DNA of 5,662 bases from Deltaproteobacteria bacterium. Lineage in GTDB: Bacteria > SAR324 > NAC60-12. This document shows, piece after piece, positions 1-5,549 of the stretch. Position 1 is the stretch's first letter. Each line of letters starts with the position of its first letter. The notes under the pieces were generated by a model. That model saw only the letters and a list, made by a program, of their open reading frames with translations. It made no database searches and was not told the origin of the DNA. The stretch is taken from assembly GCA_003541985.1 (NCBI GenBank), contig DPLM01000270.1, forward strand, positions 1 through 5,662, in the 5' to 3' direction. Made by a program: the position numbers and the translations under genes.

Positions 1-173
1 GGATCTGTCATAATTGTAGCCGGATTGCTGTTGACCAAAATCACCCGAAACCCTTCTTCCTTGAGGGCTTTGCAGGCCTGCGTACCACTGTAGTCAAACT
101 CACAGGCTTGACCTATTACAATAGGGCCGGAGCCAATCAGGAGGATGGAGGAGAAGTCATTTCTTCGAGGCAT
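1..173 (-). CDS. carB: Carbamoyl-phosphate synthase large subunit, N-terminal fragment (5' part of the gene only)
   Basis: This is the first 57 codons of the large subunit of carbamoyl-phosphate synthase. The enzyme makes carbamoyl phosphate from bicarbonate, ATP and glutamine-derived ammonia for pyrimidine and arginine synthesis in the cytoplasm. The translation begins MPRRNDFSSILLIGSGPIVI and continues through GQACEFDYSGTQACKAL to NSNPATIMTDP, the hallmark opening of CarB: the first Rossmann-like strand and loop (IGSGPIVIGQ) and the NSNPATIMTD loop of the preATP-grasp domain. The start is ATG at 173. Upstream there is only a weak AGGG about 7 nt before it, and no competing start gives a better match. 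The gene runs off the left edge, so roughly 95 percent of the usual protein (about 1,070 residues) is missing. The gene directly upstream is a lipoprotein and not carA, so the two subunits are not encoded side by side here. Confidence 0.97.
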   Translation of the reverse strand, partial: MPRRNDFSSILLIGSGPIVIGQACEFDYSGTQACKALKEEGFRVILVNSNPATIMTD

Positions 174-359
174 AGTTCAGCCCTAACTACTCAACTTGAA
201 TTTATGAGCGGATTTTAAGTTAGTATTGATTCAGTGAGGCAGGCAGATATTGTAATGAAACCCAGGATTTTGTTCCGAAGACAAGTGGAATAGCCATCAC
301 TTTAACTTCGGAAGATTCTCAGGAAGCGCGCGGGACTTGCAAGTCTTTTAAAAACTTCA
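174..359 (-). other. Intergenic region between the envelope operon and carB, probable carB leader
   Basis: These 186 nt separate the last lipoprotein gene from carB and are the longest fully internal gap in the window, so a separate carB promoter is plausible. Read on the minus strand they hold the imperfect hairpin at 273-313, a TACAAT sequence (one mismatch to the bacterial -10 box) at about 246-251 without a convincing -35 partner, and a 25-codon open frame (220-297). I see no hairpin followed by a T-run in the direction of transcription, so there is no clear intrinsic terminator for the upstream operon. Read-through into carB cannot be excluded. Confidence 0.5.
273..313 (-). repeat. Imperfect inverted repeat, possible RNA hairpin upstream of carB
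   Basis: TTCCGAAG at 273-280 and CTTCGGAA at 306-313 are perfect 8-bp inverted copies. Nested inside them, AAGTG (283-287) pairs with CACTT (298-302). The folded minus-strand RNA would have an 8-bp stem, a small 3/2-nt internal loop, a 5-bp stem and a 10-nt loop (AUGGCUAUUC). No U-tract follows on the minus strand, so it does not look like an intrinsic terminator. It could be an mRNA 3'-end stabiliser for the upstream operon or a leader element for carB. The pairing is seen directly and the role is unknown. Confidence 0.5.
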
Positions 360-1547
360 CTACTTGACTCGATTTAGAGCTTCTTCATAGAGGTTTTCGC
401 TATCACGAAGATTCGCTGATTCATAAAATTTTCTGGCCTGTTGTCTTTGCCCTAGCGCTTCATATGCCAAGCCCATGTTGTAATCATCAGCTGCTGTCCG
501 GTCTTTGCGTCCCTGAAGGTGAGTGATTGCCTCTTCATACGCGTTCCCTAGAATCAAAGTAATTCCAACTTTGCCACCATTGTCATCAATAGTCATTTCA
601 GCTGTCCTAAAAATGGGTGTAACTTGAGCAATATATTTCTGAGCAATTTGTTCAGTCAGTCGATATTGCAGATCCAGATTGGATAGAGGTACTCGACTAT
701 AATGTCTGAGATTGTATCCCTGGGTTAGATATTGCTCGCCATTTTCCGCAGTCATTTCTGTTTTTTCAGCTTCGTTAAGAAATCGCTCAGCCAGATTCTC
801 GTCTTCCTGAAAGTTTTTGATAATCCACAGTCTCACGTTCTCAGGCAAATGGGACGTTTCACTTTTTCCACCCCATTTACGAACATAAAATGCCTGTAGA
901 GTTTGAGGAGGAATAATTTCCTCTCCATTACTTTGGAGATTGAGGCTAATGCGAACCTCAAGAGCTCCCATCAATTCCACGTAAGGAGTCCACTCCTCAA
1001 TCCCACCGTCAAGTGGTTCCGCACCAAAAACAGCACCACGGGCCAAAAGCTGCTGCTCAATCGGTAGGGCTTCATTAAAAACTGTTACGAGATAAGGGAC
1101 AAACTCCTTACTTTTATTGCGAATCTGCGAGTAGCGAACTAACGCAGAGATGACTACAACTCGATTTGGTTCAGGAACGACGCCAGTGTAACCTTTCGTG
1201 TCCTCGCTAGTATTCAACAATTTTAGAGAGGAATTTTTAGAGAAATTTTTGATGATCTGCAATCGAAAGAGTTCAGCTACTTGTTCACTTGATTGGTCAG
1301 CTTCAAAAGATAGAACACCAGGTGACAATTTTGGCATACCATCTGGCTCGAACGGCAAGGAGATTTTCACTAATGGTTGGCCTTTGAAAGGGCCCACTTC
1401 CAGATAATCCATTTCGTTAAGTTCAAATTTCGGAGTTTGGGCAACCAAAAGCTTGATTTGTGGATTCTGGCTAATAAAGAAACAGGACATCAAACCTACG
1501 GAACAAAACAGAACCGAGAAAACCAGAAATAAATTTAAGCGAATCAT
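360..1547 (-). CDS. Predicted lipoprotein with CsgG/TolB-N-like N-terminal region and C-terminal TPR-like region, second paralogue
   Basis: This is a 395-residue predicted lipoprotein of unknown specific function. The N-terminus is a short basic segment (MIR), a hydrophobic core and a lipobox-like LMSC with Cys22, so export and lipidation are likely. Residues about 44-142 look like the alpha/beta domain of CsgG/TolB-N-like lipoproteins: a strand (DYLEVGPF), a long helix (VAELFRLQIIKNF) leading into a strand (LKLLN), then RVVVISALVRY. Residues 192-227 (ALEVRISLNL ... FYVRKWGG) align with the same region of its upstream neighbour. The last 60 residues hold a helical TPR-like pair, LILGNAYEEAI and YNMGLAYEALGQRQQARKFY. 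I chose ATG at 1547 because it gives a normal signal peptide and nearly the same length as the paralogue. A TTG at 1559, abutting the previous stop, would add four residues. The gene is last in the operon and probably translationally coupled to its paralogue. The fold assignment is from pattern recognition only. Confidence 0.85.
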   Translation of the reverse strand: MIRLNLFLVFSVLFCSVGLMSCFFISQNPQIKLLVAQTPKFELNEMDYLEVGPFKGQPLVKISLPFEPDGMPKLSPGVLSFEADQSSEQVAELFRLQIIKNFSKNSSLKLLNTSEDTKGYTGVVPEPNRVVVISALVRYSQIRNKSKEFVPYLVTVFNEALPIEQQLLARGAVFGAEPLDGGIEEWTPYVELMGALEVRISLNLQSNGEEIIPPQTLQAFYVRKWGGKSETSHLPENVRLWIIKNFQEDENLAERFLNEAEKTEMTAENGEQYLTQGYNLRHYSRVPLSNLDLQYRLTEQIAQKYIAQVTPIFRTAEMTIDDNGGKVGITLILGNAYEEAITHLQGRKDRTAADDYNMGLAYEALGQRQQARKFYESANLRDSENLYEEALNRVK

Positions 1548-1559
1548 CCCAAGACTCAA

Positions 1560-2744
1560 TTAAAGCTTTCTACTCTGAATTTGAGAACGAAGTTGGGGAA
1601 ATTGACGCTGCAGATTTTCTATTCTCCCAATCCCTTTGGCATACATGAGGTTTGTGTCATCATTCTGGTGCGCAGCGCGGTAATTGAGAAGTGCTGATCT
1701 ATAATCACCGAGAGCCTCAAAACAAAGACCAAGATTATAGAGATCTGCTGGACGTGGGTCGTTTGCCGTTTTCATCTGGAGCCTCTGCAAAGCAGAATCA
1801 TATGCATTCCCTAATATTAGAAGTCGGGCTTGTTCATCTCCATCTTCAGCAACTGGATATGCAACTTTTGATTGGCTAACGAAAATTCGCCTCACGAAAT
1901 CAGCCCCCACTGACATCACCATCTCACCTATCATTACAGGCAGTGACGGCAAAACCTCTGAGTTACTCGTGACTGATTGATCAGTATTCTGATCTTCCAG
2001 AAAGTCTTGGAGTAAGCTCATTCTTTCTTCAGTTTGGTCTGCAATCCTACTAGGGCTCCCGCCCACTCGCTGGGCAAATCTTCTGTGCACTATATCGGTG
2101 GCAACAATTTCAATAGGTTGTAATCGTACAAACTTAAGCTCAACTATCAAACTTCCACTCAATTGTCTGTAGGGCCACCAGACTAGTTGTTGAATAGTTA
2201 ATTTTTCTGCTGGAATTTTTTGTTGCAAATTAGTGGGTTTAAAGTACTTCAACGAAATTTTTTGAATATCGACTCCATCCAGTCGTTCTGATGTCAACCA
2301 AATTTTTCCACTCAAGACCGCGTCTACATCCCGAATATTATAATCTTGAGTTACAATCATTCGCTGCAAGGCTGCACCATTCTCCAGCCTGGAAAACTCG
2401 TCAGTCTGGATAACTTCGAAAAAAGGGACCCTGGTTAACTGATTGGTAATGCGTGATCGAATATTTCGTGATAGGATTTGACGTTCTTCATCACTCAGAT
2501 TTACTCGTTTTTTTGTCCAATCACCTTCTCTTTCCGTAATAAAATCCTCTTGAATAACTCCAATATCGAAAACTCCAATGGCAATTCTTCGAATACCTGA
2601 AGTATCAATTTCAGCTGGCCGAAGAATCTGAAGGTGTGATTTCTCTGAACATGCGGACAAAAGAATTAAACAAAAGATCCAGCCGATTGGTAGATGTCTT
2701 TTTCTTAATAGTAACACGACTGTCAAAAAATTAGGGATGAGCAT
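1560..2744 (-). CDS. Predicted lipoprotein with CsgG/TolB-N-like N-terminal region and C-terminal TPR-like region, first paralogue
   Basis: This is a 394-residue predicted lipoprotein. The signal peptide ends in a textbook lipobox, LSAC, with lipidated Cys32. After it come a strand (IRRIAIGVFDIG, 51-62), a helix and strand typical of the CsgG/FlgO/TolB-N type (NIRSRITNQL then FFEVIQTDEF, 94-118) and a further strand (VDAVLSGKIWL, 140-150). Residues 195-229 are strand-rich. The C-terminus (307-366) has the TPR-like helices LLILGNAYDSALQRL and LYNLGLCFEALGDYRSALLNY. Proteins of this layout are usually anchored in the outer membrane and help assemble surface structures, but no specific role can be read here. 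The ATG lies 3 nt after the glycosyltransferase stop, with a poor ribosome site. The leader is odd, with a hydrophobic stretch, then RKRH, then a second hydrophobic stretch, so a GTG at codon 10 (2717) would give a more normal signal peptide. The next gene is a divergent paralogue. Confidence 0.85.
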   Translation of the reverse strand: MLIPNFLTVVLLLRKRHLPIGWIFCLILLSACSEKSHLQILRPAEIDTSGIRRIAIGVFDIGVIQEDFITEREGDWTKKRVNLSDEERQILSRNIRSRITNQLTRVPFFEVIQTDEFSRLENGAALQRMIVTQDYNIRDVDAVLSGKIWLTSERLDGVDIQKISLKYFKPTNLQQKIPAEKLTIQQLVWWPYRQLSGSLIVELKFVRLQPIEIVATDIVHRRFAQRVGGSPSRIADQTEERMSLLQDFLEDQNTDQSVTSNSEVLPSLPVMIGEMVMSVGADFVRRIFVSQSKVAYPVAEDGDEQARLLILGNAYDSALQRLQMKTANDPRPADLYNLGLCFEALGDYRSALLNYRAAHQNDDTNLMYAKGIGRIENLQRQFPQLRSQIQSRKL

Positions 2745-2747
2745 GAA

Positions 2748-3800
2748 CTAGTCTTTTGCCTTTGGTAACTGTATCTTAACAACATCCCAGACTTTCTGTG
2801 TTGAAATGGAATACATACATATTTGCTGGTCTCTGTTCTTACAGGTGCCTTTGCCAGTTCGGGAACAAGGGCGACAGCGCAATGCCAAATCTGTCTCGAT
2901 TAACTGACTCTGAGCTAACATGGGAGCGTAACCAAATTCTTTCACGGTAGGACCAAATAATGCGATTGAAGGAGTCTTCATTGCCTCTGCAAGATGGACT
3001 ATAGAGGTGTCATTAGCGATCACTGTGTTGGCCATTTCAAGAAGTGATACTGATTGAAGAATGGTAAACATTCCCGCAGTAGAAAAAACGTATTTGGAAC
3101 TCTTAAAATACTCCACCAATTCTTCTGTTTCCCTTTCACCACTTCCCCCCACCAATACTACCGAGACTTCTGTCTGAATTATTCTCTCAATTAGTTGCTT
3201 AAAATTCTGTAGAGGCCAGCATTTTAGGGGAAAAGATGCCGAGGCACCAATGCATATAAATGAATTTTCTCGCAAATCTTTTTGTTTCAGCCAAGCCTTG
3301 ACATAGTTTTTGTCCGCTGTGCTTGGAAACAATTCCGTCTTGGCCGACAATTTAATCGAGTGATGCCGTTGCAACGGTGCAAGCCATTGTTCACGTTGAG
3401 ATCTTCCATTGAAAAGCTGCCCCCAGCCAAATATAATTTGAAGTTCTCGAGCTATAGTTCGCTTCTCAATCAACCAACGTTCTAATTTTGGAGTATGACG
3501 CTTAAGTTGCCAACCAATCCAGCGACTTCGCAAAGAGTTGTGGATGTCATAGAGTAAATCGAATTTTTGCAGACGGAGTTGATGTACTCGATATTTTAAA
3601 TCGTTTCGGGTCTCTTTCCGATTGTGGTAGATGATTTCGTCAAGGTGAGGATTATTTTCCAGGACCCTACCAAAACCCTCTGAAGTAAGCAGGGTTAGTC
3701 TGGAGTCTGGGTACATTTTGCGAAGTTCACGGTAGATTGGAGTCGTCAACACCAAATCTCCCAATGAGCTAAAACGAATTAGCAAGATATTGCTAAACAC
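2748..3800 (-). CDS. Glycosyltransferase family 9 protein (ADP-heptose:LPS heptosyltransferase type)
   Basis: This 350-residue protein matches the usual length and motifs of family 9 glycosyltransferases, which add heptose to the inner core of LPS on the cytoplasmic face of the inner membrane. The N-terminal Rossmann domain opens with ILLIRFSSLGDLVLTTPIYR (5-24), and DIHNSLRSRW (85-94) is also typical. The C-terminal donor-binding domain has IGASASFPLKCWP (184-196), VVLVGGSGERE (214-224) and ANDTSIVHLAEA (262-273) followed by LFGPT (281-285), the position of the family's 'NDSGPMHLA ... FGPT' signature. Cysteines 309, 312, 320 and 328 form a C-x2-C-x7-C-x7-C cluster near the end. The start is GTG at 3800. 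An in-frame TAA lies five codons upstream and no clear Shine-Dalgarno sequence precedes it, so coupling to the preceding gene is likely. The acceptor and exact sugar cannot be told from sequence alone, so WaaC, WaaF or WaaQ identity is not assigned. Confidence 0.93.
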   Translation of the reverse strand: MFSNILLIRFSSLGDLVLTTPIYRELRKMYPDSRLTLLTSEGFGRVLENNPHLDEIIYHNRKETRNDLKYRVHQLRLQKFDLLYDIHNSLRSRWIGWQLKRHTPKLERWLIEKRTIARELQIIFGWGQLFNGRSQREQWLAPLQRHHSIKLSAKTELFPSTADKNYVKAWLKQKDLRENSFICIGASASFPLKCWPLQNFKQLIERIIQTEVSVVLVGGSGERETEELVEYFKSSKYVFSTAGMFTILQSVSLLEMANTVIANDTSIVHLAEAMKTPSIALFGPTVKEFGYAPMLAQSQLIETDLALRCRPCSRTGKGTCKNRDQQICMYSISTQKVWDVVKIQLPKAKD

Positions 3801-3812
3801 AAGGCGTGAGTC

Positions 3813-3839
3813 TTAGATAATGTGGCGTCGGGCTATCAT
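3813..3839 (-). other. Eight-codon mini-ORF bridging two genes (possible coupling element)
   Basis: An ATG at 3839 overlaps the TGA stop of the repeat-protein gene (ATGA) and reads MIARRHII before a TAA at 3813-3815. It is in the same frame as the glycosyltransferase, whose GTG start follows 12 nt after that TAA. A GGAA lies about 7 nt upstream of the ATG. Ribosomes finishing the upstream gene could restart here and then restart at the GTG. It may equally be chance. The peptide itself is unlikely to have a function. Confidence 0.25.
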
Positions 3840-4282
3840 TTACAATTTCCGTTTTGAAGTTCAGCTAAAAGTGCTGGTTGATTGCCTTCCAAAATATCGA
3901 TGGTGAGTTTGATCATCCTTGATCTTTGCTGCGATGATAAGGCCTTCTGACGTTTTGTACAGTAGAGTTCGCGTAGCTCGCTGAGCAAGTTGTCTCGTGC
4001 TGGCTGATCAGTAAGTGAAAATTCTTTCTCTGCGAGATACTCGTATGTGCCATCAGATTTGAGATAAAGTTCTTTATTTTTTAGATATTCATATGTCATA
4101 TCTTGGCGCAAAATAACCTTCTCACCTTGCTCAGTGGCTGCTACTTTGACAGTTTCATAAGTGCCATCGGATTTTAAAATCAGAGTCTTGCCATCTCCCA
4201 GTTCAACAATGTTTTGTGCGCACAAAAAACTACCAATAGTTGTCGATAGGATTGCAGTCCCCAAAATCATCTTCCAAAGCAT
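3836..4282 (-). CDS. Small secreted protein with three 'LKSDGTYEYL' repeats (DUF3157-like), function unknown
   Basis: This is a 148-residue exported protein of unknown function. Residues 1-22 form a signal peptide (MLWK, then a hydrophobic core ending LCA before QN). A Cys sits at the end, but the local sequence FLC is not a good lipobox, so signal peptidase I cleavage is more likely. The mature part begins with three short repeats, LILKSDGTYETV (34-45), VILRQDMTYEYL (56-67) and LYLKSDGTYEYL (72-83). Each looks like a beta-hairpin of the kind found in DUF3157-like proteins, where 'DG...L.dDGTWEY' recurs. A helical C-terminal part (95-148) carries Cys108 and Cys147, which could form a disulfide in the periplasm. 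The start is ATG at 4282, because GGGAG sits 5 nt upstream. An in-frame TTG at 4306 would add eight polar residues ahead of the signal peptide and lacks a ribosome site. The gene lies 39 nt after the acyltransferase-like gene and 35 nt before the glycosyltransferase. Confidence 0.82.
   Translation of the reverse strand: MLWKMILGTAILSTTIGSFLCAQNIVELGDGKTLILKSDGTYETVKVAATEQGEKVILRQDMTYEYLKNKELYLKSDGTYEYLAEKEFSLTDQPARDNLLSELRELYCTKRQKALSSQQRSRMIKLTIDILEGNQPALLAELQNGNCK
4034..4195 (-). repeat. Three intragenic repeat units encoding 'LKSDGTYEYL'-like hairpins
   Basis: The units lie at 4148-4195, 4082-4129 and 4034-4081, each 48 nt (16 codons). The second and third are directly adjacent. The first is 18 nt away from the second. 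The encoded consensus is roughly G-x-x-L-x-L-K-S-D-G-T-Y-E-Y-L. The middle unit has drifted to RQDMTYEYL. The DNA copies differ at many positions, so the duplication is old and kept at protein level. Confidence 0.7.
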
Positions 4283-4287
4283 GGGTT

Positions 4288-4292
4288 CTCCC
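4288..4292 (-). promoter_or_regulatory. Shine-Dalgarno GGGAG that fixes the start of the repeat-protein gene
   Basis: On the minus strand GGGAG ends 5 nt before the ATG at 4282. The upstream in-frame TTG at 4306 has no such site, so this sequence decides the start codon. Confidence 0.7.
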
Positions 4293-4321
4293 AAGGTGTT
4301 TACCAAATCATGTCGAATCGT

Positions 4322-5170
4322 TTAATTAGTTACCAAAGTTTCAAGCCATTCAGCTTTCTCCTTCCAGAATTGGCTGAGCCACCTCCTGACATCATTTGCT
4401 GAGGAAGACTGTAGGGCACTAGGAAATGGTATTTCACGAACAGATAATAGTAATCTTTGATTTCTTCCAAACCACCATTGCCAAGCAAAACGTACTGGTT
4501 TTTCTTGGTGAAAAGTCACATCCAAAATCGAATGCCAAGTTTGATTCTGCATCAGAGTAGCGTGAATAAGTTCGCCAGGCTTTGGAGTGTAAAGAAATGT
4601 GGAGTTTCTCAAAAGTTGTCTTTCTTTTCCATAAGCATCCTTTTCAGGTAATAGAAGAAGGGATCTCGTTTGTTCAAGAAGGTTTTTGTACTTCTCAGCT
4701 ACTTGTGCCAACTGTTCTTTGGTACCCTGTGGATCGTTAGTTTGCCGCTCAGCTGGCAAGTGCATGTAAATTGGTGCTTCATCTAGCCAGGCGCGCCATT
4801 CAAGTATTAGATTTGGAATTTTTTTATGGCGAAGTGGCGTAGTGATGGGTGTGATTTTTCTACCAAGTGCCCCTCTAACAATGAGTGGTACCAGAGGGCC
4901 TTCTTGGTTTGAAATTACAAGGTAAGAGCGATCACGTGATAATGTTGATGGCAGCGAAACTTCCCAATTCAGATTCGGGGAACTGCTGAGGTATTCCCAC
5001 TGAACACTTCGGAAAAACTGGTACAGCGCATGCCACCAGACACTGGCTGTTGTCTTTTGGAAAATCTTTGCGAACGTCAGGGGGAGAGCTATCAAACACA
5101 GGACAATTTCGATAGAATAGAATTTCAAGAGACTGCCTAAAGGAGAGGACTCAGGCAATACTGAACTCAT
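4322..5170 (-). CDS. Membrane-anchored YihG-type acyltransferase homologue with degenerate catalytic motifs (probable pseudoenzyme)
   Basis: This 282-residue protein has one N-terminal membrane segment (about 17-36, IEIVLCLIALPLTF). From residue 68 it follows the layout of YihG/PlsC-type lysophospholipid acyltransferases: NWEV, then RSYLVISN (81-88) ahead of the catalytic block, TPKPGELIHATLM (195-207) with SILDVTF (214-220), VREIPFP (244-250) and a WLSQFWKEKAEWLETL tail (264-279). The last matches the 'WL..LW.EKD.LL..L' end of YihG as I recall it. The HxxxxD box itself reads QEGPLV (89-94), so the catalytic His is Gln and the Asp is Val. Where 'EGTR' is expected there is LLLLPEKDAYGKER (171-184). 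Active acyltransferase function is therefore unlikely, and a binding or structural role at the inner membrane is inferred. The start is ATG at 5170, overlapping the upstream gene by 20 nt. The homology is remote and made by eye. Confidence 0.8.
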   Translation of the reverse strand: MSSVLPESSPLGSLLKFYSIEIVLCLIALPLTFAKIFQKTTASVWWHALYQFFRSVQWEYLSSSPNLNWEVSLPSTLSRDRSYLVISNQEGPLVPLIVRGALGRKITPITTPLRHKKIPNLILEWRAWLDEAPIYMHLPAERQTNDPQGTKEQLAQVAEKYKNLLEQTRSLLLLPEKDAYGKERQLLRNSTFLYTPKPGELIHATLMQNQTWHSILDVTFHQEKPVRFAWQWWFGRNQRLLLSVREIPFPSALQSSSANDVRRWLSQFWKEKAEWLETLVTN

Positions 5171-5549
5171 TCAACAGGTAGTCATCATATTCGTCTGCGA
5201 TAATCGCAATACAGGCAATCATCCACTCCAGTTCTTCTGGATCTAGCCCAAGCACCGGACGAACGAAACTCAGAACAAGATGTTTGTTACGAATTCCAAA
5301 AGAAACACCCTTCAGCTGAAAAGTCCCATTTAATTTCAGAACATATTCGTTCAGCTCAGAATTTGATACTGTGTAGCGGAAAAGGTTGGCCGCCACAATC
5401 AATTCTGCATCTTCTTCGAGGGATGTCAGGAAAATCTGAACCTTTACAGAGCCATTGACAATCCACCACTCTGTGTCATTCACAAATCCCTTGTCTGCAT
5501 CACCGCAATTGTGAAGAAAGTCAGATATTAGTGCACTGTATTTATTCAT
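5151..5549 (-). CDS. YbjN domain-containing protein (CesT/secretion-chaperone-like fold)
   Basis: This is a 132-residue cytoplasmic protein without a signal peptide. The order is an N-terminal helix (MNKYSALISDFLHNC), several strands (VKVQIFLTS, ELIVAANLF, KGVSFGIRNKHLVLSFVRPV) and an amphipathic C-terminal helix. The segment LVLSFVRPVLGLDPEELEWM (91-110) followed by ADEYDDYLLNEF (118-129) is the typical ending of YbjN-family proteins, whose fold resembles type III secretion chaperones of the CesT/SycE class. The biochemical role of YbjN is poorly defined. A chaperone-like or regulatory function is an inference from the fold. The start is ATG at 5549 with GAGG 6 nt upstream, a good ribosome site, but that site lies in one arm of an inverted repeat. 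It is the first gene of the run, and its last codons overlap the acyltransferase-like gene, so the two should be translated together. Confidence 0.8.
   Translation of the reverse strand: MNKYSALISDFLHNCGDADKGFVNDTEWWIVNGSVKVQIFLTSLEEDAELIVAANLFRYTVSNSELNEYVLKLNGTFQLKGVSFGIRNKHLVLSFVRPVLGLDPEELEWMIACIAIIADEYDDYLLNEFSIA

Noticed and set aside
334..349. Palindrome GACTTGCAAGTC followed by TTTT, resembling a terminator
   Set aside because: The T-run follows only on the plus strand, where no gene ends here. The palindrome can form only a 4-bp stem with a 4-nt loop, too weak for an intrinsic terminator.
1198..1407. Open frame on the plus strand opposite the second lipoprotein gene
   Set aside because: It lies wholly within a better-supported minus-strand gene and its translation has no recognisable motif. 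The other plus-strand frames at 1691-1879, 3282-3485 and 4457-4651 fail for the same reason.
2721..2726. TTGACA on the minus strand just inside the first lipoprotein gene, like a -35 box
   Set aside because: No -10-like hexamer lies at 16-18 nt spacing, and the match sits inside the signal-peptide codons.
4283..4306. TTG at 4306 as the start of the repeat-protein gene
   Set aside because: It has no ribosome site and would put eight polar residues before the signal peptide. The ATG at 4282 has GGGAG at the right distance.
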